From: Nocardiopsaceae bacterium
GTDB taxonomy: Bacteria > Actinomycetota > Actinomycetes > Streptosporangiales > Streptosporangiaceae
Assembly (NCBI GenBank): GCA_017354375.1
Contig: JAFMRC010000007.1
Span: 1-45,451, forward strand
DNA: 45,451 nt
Direction of reading: 5' to 3'
Positions 24,041 through 31,944 of the stretch are shown piece by piece. Within the stretch, counting starts at the first letter, position 1. Each line of letters begins with the position of its first letter. A model generated the notes under the pieces. The model was not told the DNA's origin, did no database searches, and saw only the letters and a list, made by a program, of their open reading frames with translations. The position numbers and the translations under genes were made by a program.

Positions 24041-24865
24041 CTAACTCGCTGGCGGCAGGAATGCCCTGAGCCATTTGATCTGGATATTGCCGGGAACCCC
24101 GACGCCGAGAGTTCCGTTCTTAGCGCATTCGTTCGGGCCACTCGGATTGCTCGAGGTCTGGGCATCGCATGACCCATCGGAGAATGTGATCCACATCGGA
24201 TCATCCGTCGTGGCCGTGAGAGTCTCCGGAATTGTCACGTACGGCTGGCCGTCATAGAAAACCTGAATCCGGTTCCCGCCGAAGGCGATGTCTATGATGT
24301 GCCATCCCGGGGAAATGTTCGCGCTGGTCGGCGTGACTACCTGATCGTTCCACGACCCGGTCCCGATGGTGGAGTTGCCCGTCCCGTAGTGCCAGGTGAC
24401 GTAGTTGTTGTCCAGATTGGCCTCGACGGCGTCGATCTCCCCGTCTTGCGGCCAGTCGTTCCCGTACATCCAGAAGGAGGACCAGTTTTCCCACGTCGAG
24501 AAGTAGATGTCCGCCTCGTACACGTAACCGTCCGCGGTCGGGTACGTGTGGGGCGACTCGATCGACTCGCAGTCCCCCGCGTTGCCAGTGGTGTCGAGTT
24601 CCGCGTACCCGCTGGAGTTGATGTACGGCAGAGACGAGTTGACCGCGCAGTTGCCGGGCGCGTTGGAGGGGGTGCTCCACGGGCTGGTAGCCAGCTCGCT
24701 CGGATCCCACTCCTTGGCGAACGGGTGGTTCGCCAAGGCCGGCGGGTAGGGGACGGGCGTGGCCGCGCGCGCGGCCTGGGTAGTCCCCGCCAATCCGGCC
24801 ATCGTTGCCGTGAGCGTCGTGAGAAGCGCGACGATCACGTGCCGCCGCATCCGCCTGCCTTGCAT
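24041..24865 (-). CDS. Secreted GH16-family glycoside hydrolase
   Basis: Beta-glucanase/galactanase-type hydrolase of 274 residues. Signal peptide (MQGRRMRRHVIVALL to about ARA) then a jelly-roll domain with the diagnostic catalytic motif DGEIDAVEA (Glu-x-Asp-x-x-Glu), preceded by SSFWMYGNDWPQ and followed by the conserved WHYG. The start ATG at 24865 has AGGGAG seven bases upstream; the longer frame to 24916 lacks a signal peptide at its end. First gene of the secreted operon, transcribed from the AT-rich region to its right. Exact polysaccharide substrate not readable from the sequence. Confidence 0.88.
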   Translation of the reverse strand: MQGRRMRRHVIVALLTTLTATMAGLAGTTQAARAATPVPYPPALANHPFAKEWDPSELATSPWSTPSNAPGNCAVNSSLPYINSSGYAELDTTGNAGDCESIESPHTYPTADGYVYEADIYFSTWENWSSFWMYGNDWPQDGEIDAVEANLDNNYVTWHYGTGNSTIGTGSWNDQVVTPTSANISPGWHIIDIAFGGNRIQVFYDGQPYVTIPETLTATTDDPMWITFSDGSCDAQTSSNPSGPNECAKNGTLGVGVPGNIQIKWLRAFLPPAS

Positions 24866-24964
24866 GAAGACTCCCTGATCCCTGATCACTGAGCGCTCAT
24901 AACGCAGCGCGTCCAACGCGAAACAGAGATCGGGCCAGACGGCTGGCCCAACCCAGGTCCGGGA

Positions 24965-25045
24965 TCTAACCCGGGATGGTGATAATAAATCATATAATAT
25001 GGTAGAATTTCGCTCTAAGTCTACGTCAGCGTCGGAAAACTAAAA
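24965..25045. promoter_or_regulatory. AT-rich divergent regulatory region
   Basis: Between the GH16 operon (minus) and the PAS-type gene (plus), a strikingly AT-rich block includes GATAATAAATCATATAATATGG (24981-25002), with TATAAT at 24993-24998. Such base composition is rare in this DNA and marks the control region for one or both directions. I see no clear -35 element or known operator. Confidence 0.45.
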
Positions 25046-25115
25046 TCGCGCGTGTTCCGGCAGGAAACCTCGCCTGGAACAGGCTTTCGCACCAGGATCA
25101 CAAGGCAGGGACGCC

Positions 25116-26288
25116 GTGATAGGGGCAGCGACGGAGACCAGGGCCAGCCATAACAGATGGCTGCTAGTGGAGACCTTCAACGGCGACGGCCGCCAGCCGT
25201 CCGTCATCGCCAAAGGCCGGACCGCGATCTGGATGGTCCCGCTTTCCACGGTGATGAGCAAGAGCCGTTACGCCGACGAGGTGCGGGTGCTGGTCCTGCG
25301 CGCCGCGCGGGAAGGCGTCCCGCTCCAGGTTGCCTCAGGCGACGGGCAGCGGAAGCTAGCCGCTTCCCCGCTGAGCCCCGCCGACGGCCGTGTCCATGGG
25401 GTCTACGCGTGGATCGGCGGGCAGGCCGAGCATCCGCCCGTCCGCGCGACCGCTGCCGGAGCATGGTGCCTCAACCTGGCGTCCGGGCGCCTGCTCGCCT
25501 CCGGCGAGCTCTGCCAGCTCTACGGCATCAAGCCGGACGACCTGGCCAGGCCGCGGCTCGAGGCCGAGGCGTTCGAGCGCCTGCTGCCCTCCGCCGACGA
25601 GGGCCGTGCCCTGGGGGTTCTCGTGCGGGGACGGCCCGGGGACGAGTACCAGGGCACCTGGACCCTCCGCAGGGGCGACGGGCAGCTGCGCCAGGTAACG
25701 ATAAGCTGTCGCACGGTCACACGACCCCGGCCAGGCGGACGAGCGGACGTAGTGGTCCGGGGAATCACGCATGACACTGGCCAGTCCGGCACCGCACCCG
25801 CCCCCGGCCGACTGATGCTCGACCGGCAGGTCCTCATCGCCGAGCAGCGGCCCGGTACGCACAGGGTGATCGTGCACCCGCGGAACCTGCGCCCGCTGCG
25901 CTGGATCGACCCCCCGCCCGCCGACCTGGCCTGCACGGCCCGTGGCCCGCATGAACCAGGCATCCACCCCGGCGACCTGCCCGCGGCCAGGAGGATGGCC
26001 GAAGAAGTCACCGTCGGCGGCCGGGCGGAAGAGACGCTGCGACTGCGGGACAACGCCGGCGGATGGACTCGCGTCGGCGTAACCGCGAGCCAGGTGCTGC
26101 TAGACCCCGGCACCAGCGCCGCCCTGGTTACCCTGTCCCTCGCCCGGCAGGCCCCGGGCACCGGTTCAGCCGGTTCAGCCTCTTCAGCCGCGGGCTTTCG
26201 GGCGGACGGCCGGGGTCACGCCCATTCTCCGACCAGCGACGCGTGGGCGCGCAGGAACTCGTCGACCAGCGGTTCGGCCCGGGAGTAG
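25116..26288 (+). CDS. PAS/GAF-like signalling protein (DUF5593-type)
   Basis: 390 residues. The N-terminal part (NRWLLVETFNGDGRQPSVIAKG) matches the DUF5593/GAF-like proteins common in mycobacteria and other actinomycetes. A PAS-like domain follows near residues 110-210 (AGAWCLNLASGRLLASGELCQLYGI, WTLRRGDGQLRQVTI), then another regulatory domain to about 350. No output domain (kinase, HTH, GGDEF) is visible, so it may sense a small molecule and work through a partner. The GTG start has AGGG about ten bases upstream. Its Ser-rich 3' end overlaps the convergent GH4 gene by 73 bases, and that tail is unlikely to be structured. Confidence 0.75.
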   Translation: MIGAATETRASHNRWLLVETFNGDGRQPSVIAKGRTAIWMVPLSTVMSKSRYADEVRVLVLRAAREGVPLQVASGDGQRKLAASPLSPADGRVHGVYAWIGGQAEHPPVRATAAGAWCLNLASGRLLASGELCQLYGIKPDDLARPRLEAEAFERLLPSADEGRALGVLVRGRPGDEYQGTWTLRRGDGQLRQVTISCRTVTRPRPGGRADVVVRGITHDTGQSGTAPAPGRLMLDRQVLIAEQRPGTHRVIVHPRNLRPLRWIDPPPADLACTARGPHEPGIHPGDLPAARRMAEEVTVGGRAEETLRLRDNAGGWTRVGVTASQVLLDPGTSAALVTLSLARQAPGTGSAGSASSAAGFRADGRGHAHSPTSDAWARRNSSTSGSARE

Positions 26289-27628
26289 GACAACACCAGG
26301 GGATGCGCCATCAGCGCCCGCACCGCGCAGGCCCGGGAGCGAGTGCGAATCGCCTCAACCGTGAGCCGCTCATAGAGCTTCACCGCCCGGACGAGGGCAA
26401 GGTGCGAGGGCGGGATGGCCCCGAGCGGTACCGGGCGAACCCCATCGGCGTCGGCGATCGTGCTGACCTCGACCACGTCGTCGTCAGCAAGACCGCTTAT
26501 CGCGCCGGAGTTGGGCACGTTGACCGCCGTGTGGCAAGGGACGCCGGCGACAAGGGCCTCCATGAGCTCCAAGGCCACGCCCGCGTACCCCTCGGAACTC
26601 TCGGAGCCCTCAGAGCCGTCGGCCGACGGCGCGGACGGAACGGGCGGATCCCCGGCGGTCCCGGGTGCCGCGTAGTGCATGTAGGTAGAGCGCCGACCCT
26701 GCTCATAGGCACGGTACGCGGCCAGCGCCCCAGCGGGGTCGCGGTCCGGGTCAATGGCCCGGAGCTGGTCCAGGAGCGCGCGGTTGCGAGCGGCGACCTC
26801 TTCTCCCCGGGTCTGGCCCGCGGCGGTCAGGCGGGCCACGGCCTGATCGGCGAAGTAGTAATACCACAGGTACTCATTGGCCCAGGCGCCGATGAGGCTG
26901 GCGAGCGAGGGCGGGAAGAATCTCTGGCTGCTCCGGGCGCGGAAGTTCTCGTCGCCGAGCAGCGACGCGAGCAGTTCGGTGCCGTCGGGGCCGGTAACGG
27001 CCCGGGTCCACGACAGGTGGTTGAGCCCGTAGACCTCGGCCCGCAGGTCCCTTGGGTCACGGTCGAGGTAGGCCGCCACCGTGTACTGGGCCTGGTTGGC
27101 TCCGTCGCAGATGCCGATCGCGCGGGCATGTCCGGCGTCATGCAGCGCCTGAGCGACCAGGCCCGCCGGGTTGGTGAAGTTGAACAGCCACGCCTTCGGG
27201 CTGACCTCGGCCAGGAGGCCCGCGTACTCCAGGATCGCCGGGACGCTCCGCAACGCCATCGCGAAACCGCCAGGTCCCGTGGTCTCCTGCCCCAGCACCC
27301 CGTGTGACAGGGGGATCCGCTCGTCGGCGACGCGCCCGGCGTCACCTCCCACCCGGATGGCCGTGACCACGAAATCGGCGCCCTCCATCGCCGCCCGGGC
27401 GTCTGTCGTCATGGTGACCCGCGGCCCGCCGCTCTGTCTGGCGGAATACCGGCTCACGGCGCCAAGCAGGCTGAGCCTGTCGGTGTCGGTGTCGAACAGC
27501 GCGATTTCCTCAAGGCCGAGTGTGCCGGCCCGCCGCGAGGCTGCCTCCACGAACAGCGGTGTCCGCACGCCACCGCCGCCAATCAGGGTGAGCTTTCGCC
27601 GTCCCGCCAGGTCAATCAGGATGCCCAT
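26216..27628 (-). CDS. GH4-family glycosidase, 6-phospho-beta-glucosidase-like
   Basis: NAD- and Mn-dependent family 4 glycosidase of 470 residues. The N-terminal Rossmann loop (LTLIGGGGVRTPLF), TMTTDARAAMEGADFVVTA, FNFTNPAGLV, the metal Cys in IGICDGANQ and the His in GLNHLSW are all present. It would hydrolyse 6-phospho-beta-glucosides in the cytoplasm. I chose ATG 27628, directly before the Rossmann strand; a longer frame to 27757 lies in the small upstream gene. A short Ser/Glu-rich insertion (SADGSEGSESSEG) lies near residue 340. It may process sugars released by the nearby secreted hydrolases. Confidence 0.9.
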   Translation of the reverse strand: MGILIDLAGRRKLTLIGGGGVRTPLFVEAASRRAGTLGLEEIALFDTDTDRLSLLGAVSRYSARQSGGPRVTMTTDARAAMEGADFVVTAIRVGGDAGRVADERIPLSHGVLGQETTGPGGFAMALRSVPAILEYAGLLAEVSPKAWLFNFTNPAGLVAQALHDAGHARAIGICDGANQAQYTVAAYLDRDPRDLRAEVYGLNHLSWTRAVTGPDGTELLASLLGDENFRARSSQRFFPPSLASLIGAWANEYLWYYYFADQAVARLTAAGQTRGEEVAARNRALLDQLRAIDPDRDPAGALAAYRAYEQGRRSTYMHYAAPGTAGDPPVPSAPSADGSEGSESSEGYAGVALELMEALVAGVPCHTAVNVPNSGAISGLADDDVVEVSTIADADGVRPVPLGAIPPSHLALVRAVKLYERLTVEAIRTRSRACAVRALMAHPLVLSYSRAEPLVDEFLRAHASLVGEWA

Positions 27629-27888
27629 GTCGGCATTGTGCACCGGATTTGCGTCGTCCCGCTGCGAGCCGCCGGGATCCTTGTCAGGGGATTGGATGGG
27701 GGGACCACGTGCGTGAACGGCATGAAGAAGCTGTCCGCCTGGATCGGATCCCCGCAAAATCGGCAGACCGCCCGCAGGGGGTAATGCTGGAAGTTGAACA
27801 GGTCAGCGCTCTGACCGCCACGCGCGAGGATCGAGCCCTCCCGCGGCTCCGGCTCATGGGAACAGCCGAACTCCTCTACCTCTCCCAC
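27616..27888 (-). CDS. Small Cys-pair protein
   Basis: 90-residue protein starting at GTG 27888, which has a strong AGGGAGG site seven bases upstream. It contains HYPLRAVCRFCGDPIQ, a Cys-x-x-Cys knuckle followed by ADSFFMPFTHV. Similar small proteins of unknown role occur in actinomycetes. The stop overlaps the GH4 start by about 13 bases, suggesting coupling. The last 30 residues look like non-conserved read-out and may have been longer or shorter ancestrally. Metal binding is inferred from the single knuckle and a nearby His/Cys. Confidence 0.55.
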   Translation of the reverse strand: MGEVEEFGCSHEPEPREGSILARGGQSADLFNFQHYPLRAVCRFCGDPIQADSFFMPFTHVVPPSNPLTRIPAARSGTTQIRCTMPTWAS

Positions 27889-28032
27889 TAGCCCGCCTCC
27901 CTTCGCCGATAAACCCCGGAGGCTACCACTTGTCAGCATATTACCCATTATCCGGAAATTTGTAAAAAAGTTACTGTCGCGGTGTGATACGTCACCATAG
28001 CGACACGATACGGGGCGGCGCGGGGGGACGCG

Positions 28033-29148
28033 TCATCGGCGTAGGCCGCCCCGGACCGTGGCGACCTCGTACAGCGCGATCGACGCCGCCATGCCGGCGT
28101 TCAGCGACTCGGTGCCGGACACCATGGGTATGCGTACCAGCACGTCGCAGGCCTCGGCGACGATGCGCGAGAGCCCGCGGCCCTCGGACCCCACGACCAG
28201 CACCAGCGGGCCGTCGGCGACCGGCAACTCGTGGATGTCCGTGTCCCCGGACGCGTCCAGCCCGGCCACGAACAGCCCGCGCTCGGCAAACGCCTTCAGC
28301 GCCCGCGTCAGGTTCACCGCCCGCGCTACCGGCACCCGCGACAGCGCCCCCGCCGACGCCTTCCACGCGCCCGCGGTCACCCCCGCGCTGCGCCGCGACG
28401 GCACGACCACGCCGTCGGCCCCGAACGCGGCGGCGGAACGCACCACAGCGCCCAGATTGCGGGGGTCTGTTACCCCGTCCAGGGCCACGATGAGCGGAGC
28501 AGTCGCGGCGATCCGTTCGGAAGAATACAGATCCTCGGGGTGCGCGTAATCGTAGGGCCGCACCCGCAGTGCCACGCCCTGGTGGACCGCCCCGCCGGTC
28601 AGCCGGTCCAGCTCGGACATTCCCGCCTCAAGCACCGCGATCCCGGCGTCACCCGCGAGCCGAACCGCCTCCGCCACCCGCTCGTCGGCCTGCGCCCGGT
28701 CCGTGACGTACAGCGCCATCGCCGGCACTCCCGCGCGCAGCGACTCGGCCACCGGGTTCCTGCCCGCGATCATCTCCGGCCCGTCCGGGGTACCGCGGGG
28801 TGCGGAACCTACCCGTCCCACCGGGTTTACCCCGGAATATCCCGAACGGGTGGTAGCGACTCCCCCGCGCCTCTTGCCAGCCTTCGCGTCCCGGCCCGCC
28901 GCGCCGCGACTCCCCGTATCACTGCTAGTCGCGCCGCGGCCCGCTGCCGTGTCGCGTCCCGATGCGCCGCGGCCCGCCGTTGCCTGCCGCTCGGCGTGCC
29001 AGTGCCGCATGTTCGCGGGCGGGGTCGGGCCCTTGCCCTCAAGCCCGCGCTTGCGGTTGCCGCCGCTGCCCGGACGCGGCTTGCCGGACTTGGCGTAACC
29101 ACCGCCGCCCGGCGCCCGTCCATCGCTGCCGCCCTTTTTCCGCGTCAT
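28033..29148 (-). CDS. rlmB: 23S rRNA (guanosine-2'-O-)methyltransferase, TrmH/SpoU family
   Basis: SPOUT methyltransferase of 371 residues that 2'-O-methylates 23S rRNA (G2251 in E. coli numbering). An Arg/Gly-rich basic N-terminal extension typical of actinobacterial members comes first, then the substrate-binding domain (MIAGRNPVAESLRAG), LDGVTDPRNLGAVVRSA, and the knotted AdoMet motifs VVGSEGRGLS and IPMVSGTESLNAGMAASIALYE. ATG 29148 is chosen because MTRKKGG begins the known N-terminal pattern. Part of the conserved ispF-carD neighbourhood in actinomycetes, although here three accessory genes separate them. Confidence 0.92.
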   Translation of the reverse strand: MTRKKGGSDGRAPGGGGYAKSGKPRPGSGGNRKRGLEGKGPTPPANMRHWHAERQATAGRGASGRDTAAGRGATSSDTGSRGAAGRDAKAGKRRGGVATTRSGYSGVNPVGRVGSAPRGTPDGPEMIAGRNPVAESLRAGVPAMALYVTDRAQADERVAEAVRLAGDAGIAVLEAGMSELDRLTGGAVHQGVALRVRPYDYAHPEDLYSSERIAATAPLIVALDGVTDPRNLGAVVRSAAAFGADGVVVPSRRSAGVTAGAWKASAGALSRVPVARAVNLTRALKAFAERGLFVAGLDASGDTDIHELPVADGPLVLVVGSEGRGLSRIVAEACDVLVRIPMVSGTESLNAGMAASIALYEVATVRGGLRR

Positions 29149-29247
29149 GATGGCAGCGTACGGTATCCGCCACCCCCTCCCGCGCGGTTCCCGCTCCGCC
29201 CGCCCCCGCCCCCGATCGCCGCCCGTCCCGCCCGCGCCCCCGTACTT

Positions 29248-29315
29248 CTTTGTCGGAGTTCCGGCCACTTTCGCGCCCGTTTCGTGCCGTTTGCCCGTGC
29301 GGAACTCCGACAAAG
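29248..29315. repeat. 16-bp perfect inverted repeat
   Basis: CTTTGTCGGAGTTCCG (29248-29263) is exactly complementary to 29300-29315, with a 36-base spacer. It lies upstream of both the divergent rlmB and the DUF2637 gene. It may be a regulator site, a small mobile-element end (MITE-like) or a weak terminator; neither a T-run nor a target duplication is evident. Confidence 0.6.
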
Positions 29316-29340
29316 AGCCGGGAGAGACGCCGGAAGAGGC

Positions 29341-29410
29341 GCAACACGACTCGGGGCAGGAGGCGCGACACGATCCCGGCGGGCGGCGCGACACGACTCG
29401 GGGCAGGAGC
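29341..29410 (+). repeat. Direct repeat upstream of the DUF2637 gene
   Basis: The motif ACACGACTCGGGGCAGGAG occurs at about 29345-29363 and again at about 29392-29410, with a related CGCGACACGATCCCGG between them. Together with the inverted repeat just upstream it makes most of the 356-base gap repetitive. No gene is seen in this gap. Confidence 0.55.
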
Positions 29411-29503
29411 GGAAATCGTTCCAATGGGGCATCCGCATCGATAGCGTTGGCATTGCGCGATTAAGTGATTCATGTGATGTGCCGTTGGTTGGACTGATAC
29501 CCC

Positions 29504-30700
29504 GTGAAAGATCCGATTCCGGCGCGGCGCCGCGGGTGGCCGCGTTCCCTGGCGCTGCTGGCGGTCGTCGTGTTCCTGCTGGTGCTCGCGGTCGCGACGT
29601 TTACGCTGTCGTACAGCGGTATCCACGTGATCGCGCTGCGCGCGGGCATGTCGGCGCACCTGGCGCGCTTCTACCCTGGGCTGCTGGACGCGGCGCTCGT
29701 GATCGCCTGCCTGGCCGCCGTCTTGCTGCACGACGGCAGGTGGTGGGCGCGCTGGTACGCCTGGCTGGCGGTCATCCTGATCGTCGCGGTCGGCGGCGGG
29801 GCCAACGCGCTGCACGCGATGAACGTGACGCTCCCGCACCGGCAGACCGCGGGCGCGGTAGCGGCGGCGCCGTGGGTGCTGCTCCTGCTGGCGTTCAGCC
29901 TGTGGCTGACGATCCTCCGCCAGTCCCGCTCCCGGCGCGACGTCCCCAGGCAGGCGCGGGAGACGCCGCAAGCCCGGCAGACGCAGACGGTGCCCCTGGC
30001 CACGATGCTCCAAGACCCGGAACCCCGGGACCTGGAACCCCAAGCTCCTGCACCCCAGGACCCGGAACCCCGAGACCCAGACCCTCAAGCTCCGGAACCC
30101 CAGGCTCCGGAGCCTCAAGCTGTGGAACCCCAGGAAACAGGGTTCCACGACATACCGCCGCAGGAACCGGTGACTCGGGAAACGGTAGCCCTGAACGTAG
30201 CGCAAGCTCCCCCGGATCAAGCGCCCCATCCAGACCAAGCGTCCCAGGACACGGCACAGGTACTGGCGGCCCCGGTAGCGCCGCCCACGGTTCCGGTTAT
30301 AGAGCCGCCCCAGGCAGAATCGACAGAAACCCAGGTAACGGAAGCAGAGTCAGCAGAAGCAGCCGACGACGTTCCCGTCGGCGACGATGCGCCGATCGCG
30401 GACGCGACGCCGGTCGCGGATATAGCGCCAGTCATGGACCCGGCGCCGACCGTGGACGCGGTGACGGTCACGGACGCGGCGCCGGCCGACGAACAGGTCC
30501 CGGCGCCGGCCCCGTCGCGGCCACGTGATTACTGGGATATCGAGGATGGGGAAGAAGATCCTGGCGAGGGCTATTCGCCGAGCGATATCGCCCCCCAGGC
30601 GCCGCCGCTTCCCGACCCGCCGCCGCGACTGAACCGCCCGCGATCCACCCCCGTTCCCCCCGAGGAAGACGTTCTTCCCGAAGAAGACCCCGGACAATGA
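29504..30700 (+). CDS. DUF2637 membrane protein with Pro/Glu-rich tail
   Basis: 398 residues. Four membrane helices in the first about 140 residues (LLAVVVFLLVLAVATF; LLDAALVIACLAAVLL; WLAVILIVAVGGGANAL; APWVLLLLAFSLWLTIL) match the DUF2637 (SpdB-like) family found on actinomycete plasmids and integrative elements. The cytoplasmic remainder is low-complexity: Pro-Glu repeats (about residues 170-220), then Asp/Ala-rich repeats ending in a Pro-rich stretch. In related elements such proteins are linked to plasmid spread; here no transfer gene is close. GTG start at 29504 with no strong ribosome site. The gene ends at a strong hairpin. Confidence 0.75.
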   Translation: MKDPIPARRRGWPRSLALLAVVVFLLVLAVATFTLSYSGIHVIALRAGMSAHLARFYPGLLDAALVIACLAAVLLHDGRWWARWYAWLAVILIVAVGGGANALHAMNVTLPHRQTAGAVAAAPWVLLLLAFSLWLTILRQSRSRRDVPRQARETPQARQTQTVPLATMLQDPEPRDLEPQAPAPQDPEPRDPDPQAPEPQAPEPQAVEPQETGFHDIPPQEPVTRETVALNVAQAPPDQAPHPDQASQDTAQVLAAPVAPPTVPVIEPPQAESTETQVTEAESAEAADDVPVGDDAPIADATPVADIAPVMDPAPTVDAVTVTDAAPADEQVPAPAPSRPRDYWDIEDGEEDPGEGYSPSDIAPQAPPLPDPPPRLNRPRSTPVPPEEDVLPEEDPGQ

Positions 30701-31786
30701 AAGTTCGTGGAGTTTTCTTGCACTTATAGTGCAAGAAAACTCCACGAAGCGCACCATGCGTCCTCGGGCTAGCTCCGATCGCAACCTTCCTTGATTTCCG
30801 CCGCGAACTGGCGCCACGGAGCGACGCGGAACCCAAGCACGGTTCCCCCGCGATCCATGGTGTCCCGGACGAGGACCAGGCCACGCCGGTTCGGCGCGAC
30901 TTCCACGCAATTTCCGCCCTGCGAACCCGAGTAAGAGGACTTGATCCAGCATAGATCTCTGTTGACCATCGATCTCACTACCTATCAGGCGTATCAGTTG
31001 TCGCGAATCTCCTGCTGACAGCGCGGAAGCACGGATCAGGCTGACGACGGTCATGAGACCGGCGACCTCGACCCGGTCTTCTACTATTCTTCCGCCGCTG
31101 TAGCACTCCGTATAACACACACTGGGCGATTCCACAAATTCGTACACCGCTATAGGACCATCTGCTCCCGCGTGAGCGTCCGCGGAGAACGGCAGGACCT
31201 GGATCACGACGCCGGGGCTATCCGCCGCTTCCACCAGCCGGTCCAGTTGCTCGGCCATCACGGCGGGGCCGCCCACGACGTGCCGGAGCACGCCCTCGTC
31301 GAGCACGTACCACAGCAGCGGCGCGTTCTCGCTGGTCACGATCTCCTGGCGCTCCATTCGGGCCGCGACGAGCCGCTCGATCGTGTCGTCGCTGTCCTCG
31401 GGATGGCTGGACCTGATCAGCGCGCGCGCGTAGTCCTCGGTCTGCAGCAGGCCGGGGACCGCCCCGAGTTCCCAGCCGTGGATTCGCACAGCTTCACGCT
31501 CAAACGGAATAACAGGCGCGAAAAACGCCGGATAGGCCTCCCGGGCCACCAGCCCCTGGAGCGTCGTGAACGTGCCAGGCGTGTTGAAGACCTCGTCGCA
31601 ACGCGCGGCGAAATCGGCGGTGGGTGGCTTGTCCAGCGTCTCGACGCCGCTTACCAGCGACGACGAGTAACCGAGCTTCCCCCCCATCTCCACCTGGGTC
31701 CAGCCCATTCGCTGCCGCCACGACCGAAGCTGCGACGCGAACGCCGCCAGCGACGTGGTTTTCACGTAAGAACTATTCGGATTCAC
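30350..31786 (-). CDS. XRE-family regulator with DUF5753, run-on C-terminus
   Basis: DNA-binding regulator. HTH in residues 10-65 (LRSWRQRMGWTQVEMGGKLGYSSSLVSGVE), then the DUF5753 domain to about residue 265 (AVRIHGWELGAVPGLLQTEDYARA; VLDEGVLRHVVGG; VIQVLPFSADAHAG; VEVAGLMTVV). Normal members end shortly after the segment LSAGDSRQLIR, near 30990. Here the frame has no stop and runs about 210 codons across the DUF397 gene, the hairpin and the antisense strand of the DUF2637 gene. The tail is implausible protein; stop codons in the two other frames at 30985-30995 fit a lost stop or frameshift. GTG start. Regulates its own operon by family habit. Confidence 0.8.
   Translation of the reverse strand: MNPNSSYVKTTSLAAFASQLRSWRQRMGWTQVEMGGKLGYSSSLVSGVETLDKPPTADFAARCDEVFNTPGTFTTLQGLVAREAYPAFFAPVIPFEREAVRIHGWELGAVPGLLQTEDYARALIRSSHPEDSDDTIERLVAARMERQEIVTSENAPLLWYVLDEGVLRHVVGGPAVMAEQLDRLVEAADSPGVVIQVLPFSADAHAGADGPIAVYEFVESPSVCYTECYSGGRIVEDRVEVAGLMTVVSLIRASALSAGDSRQLIRLIGSEIDGQQRSMLDQVLLLGFAGRKLRGSRAEPAWPGPRPGHHGSRGNRAWVPRRSVAPVRGGNQGRLRSELARGRMVRFVEFSCTISARKLHELSLSGVFFGKNVFLGGNGGGSRAVQSRRRVGKRRRLGGDIARRIALARIFFPILDIPVITWPRRGRRRDLFVGRRRVRDRHRVHGRRRVHDWRYIRDRRRVRDRRIVADGNVVGCFC
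30704..30748. terminator. Bidirectional hairpin, 21-bp perfect stem
   Basis: TTCGTGGAGTTTTCTTGCACT (30704-30724) pairs perfectly with 30728-30748 around a three-base TAT loop. It begins four bases after the DUF2637 stop and lies 21 bases beyond the convergent DUF397 stop. The stem contains A and T runs that can serve as the U-tract in both directions. Confidence 0.8.
30769..30978 (-). CDS. DUF397 protein, partner of the XRE regulator
   Basis: 69 residues with the full DUF397 pattern: WIKSSYSGSQGGNCVEVA, LVLVRDTMDRGG, FRVAPWRQFAAEIKEG. DUF397 proteins are encoded directly after Scr1/WhiJ-type XRE-DUF5753 regulators and are thought to antagonise them, as in the BldB/AbaA-like systems of Streptomyces development. 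The start may be GTG 30978 or ATG 30969. The whole gene lies inside the abnormally long 3' extension of the XRE gene, in a different frame. Confidence 0.88.
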   Translation of the reverse strand: MRSMVNRDLCWIKSSYSGSQGGNCVEVAPNRRGLVLVRDTMDRGGTVLGFRVAPWRQFAAEIKEGCDRS

Positions 31787-31800
31787 CTGCCCCGACCCCC

Positions 31801-31830
31801 GTCACTTTCCGTGACACCACTCCAAGTGGT
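31801..31830. promoter_or_regulatory. Two adjacent dyads, putative operators
   Basis: GTCAC-TTTCC-GTGAC (31801-31815) is immediately followed by ACCACT-CCA-AGTGGT (31816-31830). Both lie 15-44 bases upstream of the XRE start and face the divergent gene at 31945. Adjacent dyads of this size are a likely binding site for the XRE regulator, suggesting autoregulation. Confidence 0.5.
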
Positions 31831-31944
31831 TCTGCACCAACGCAGCGTGCAGCCCGTTTGGCAACCAACCTTAGTGCGCAGCTGGCATGTTGACTATCAG
31901 AACCCCTCGGCTGCTATGACCAGACTCAACGAAAGCCCGCGATC

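Noticed and set aside
28231-30528. 765-residue plus-strand frame through rlmB and the DUF2637 gene
   Set aside because: Low-complexity Arg/Pro/Gly/Ser composition; the true genes in other frames show family motifs.
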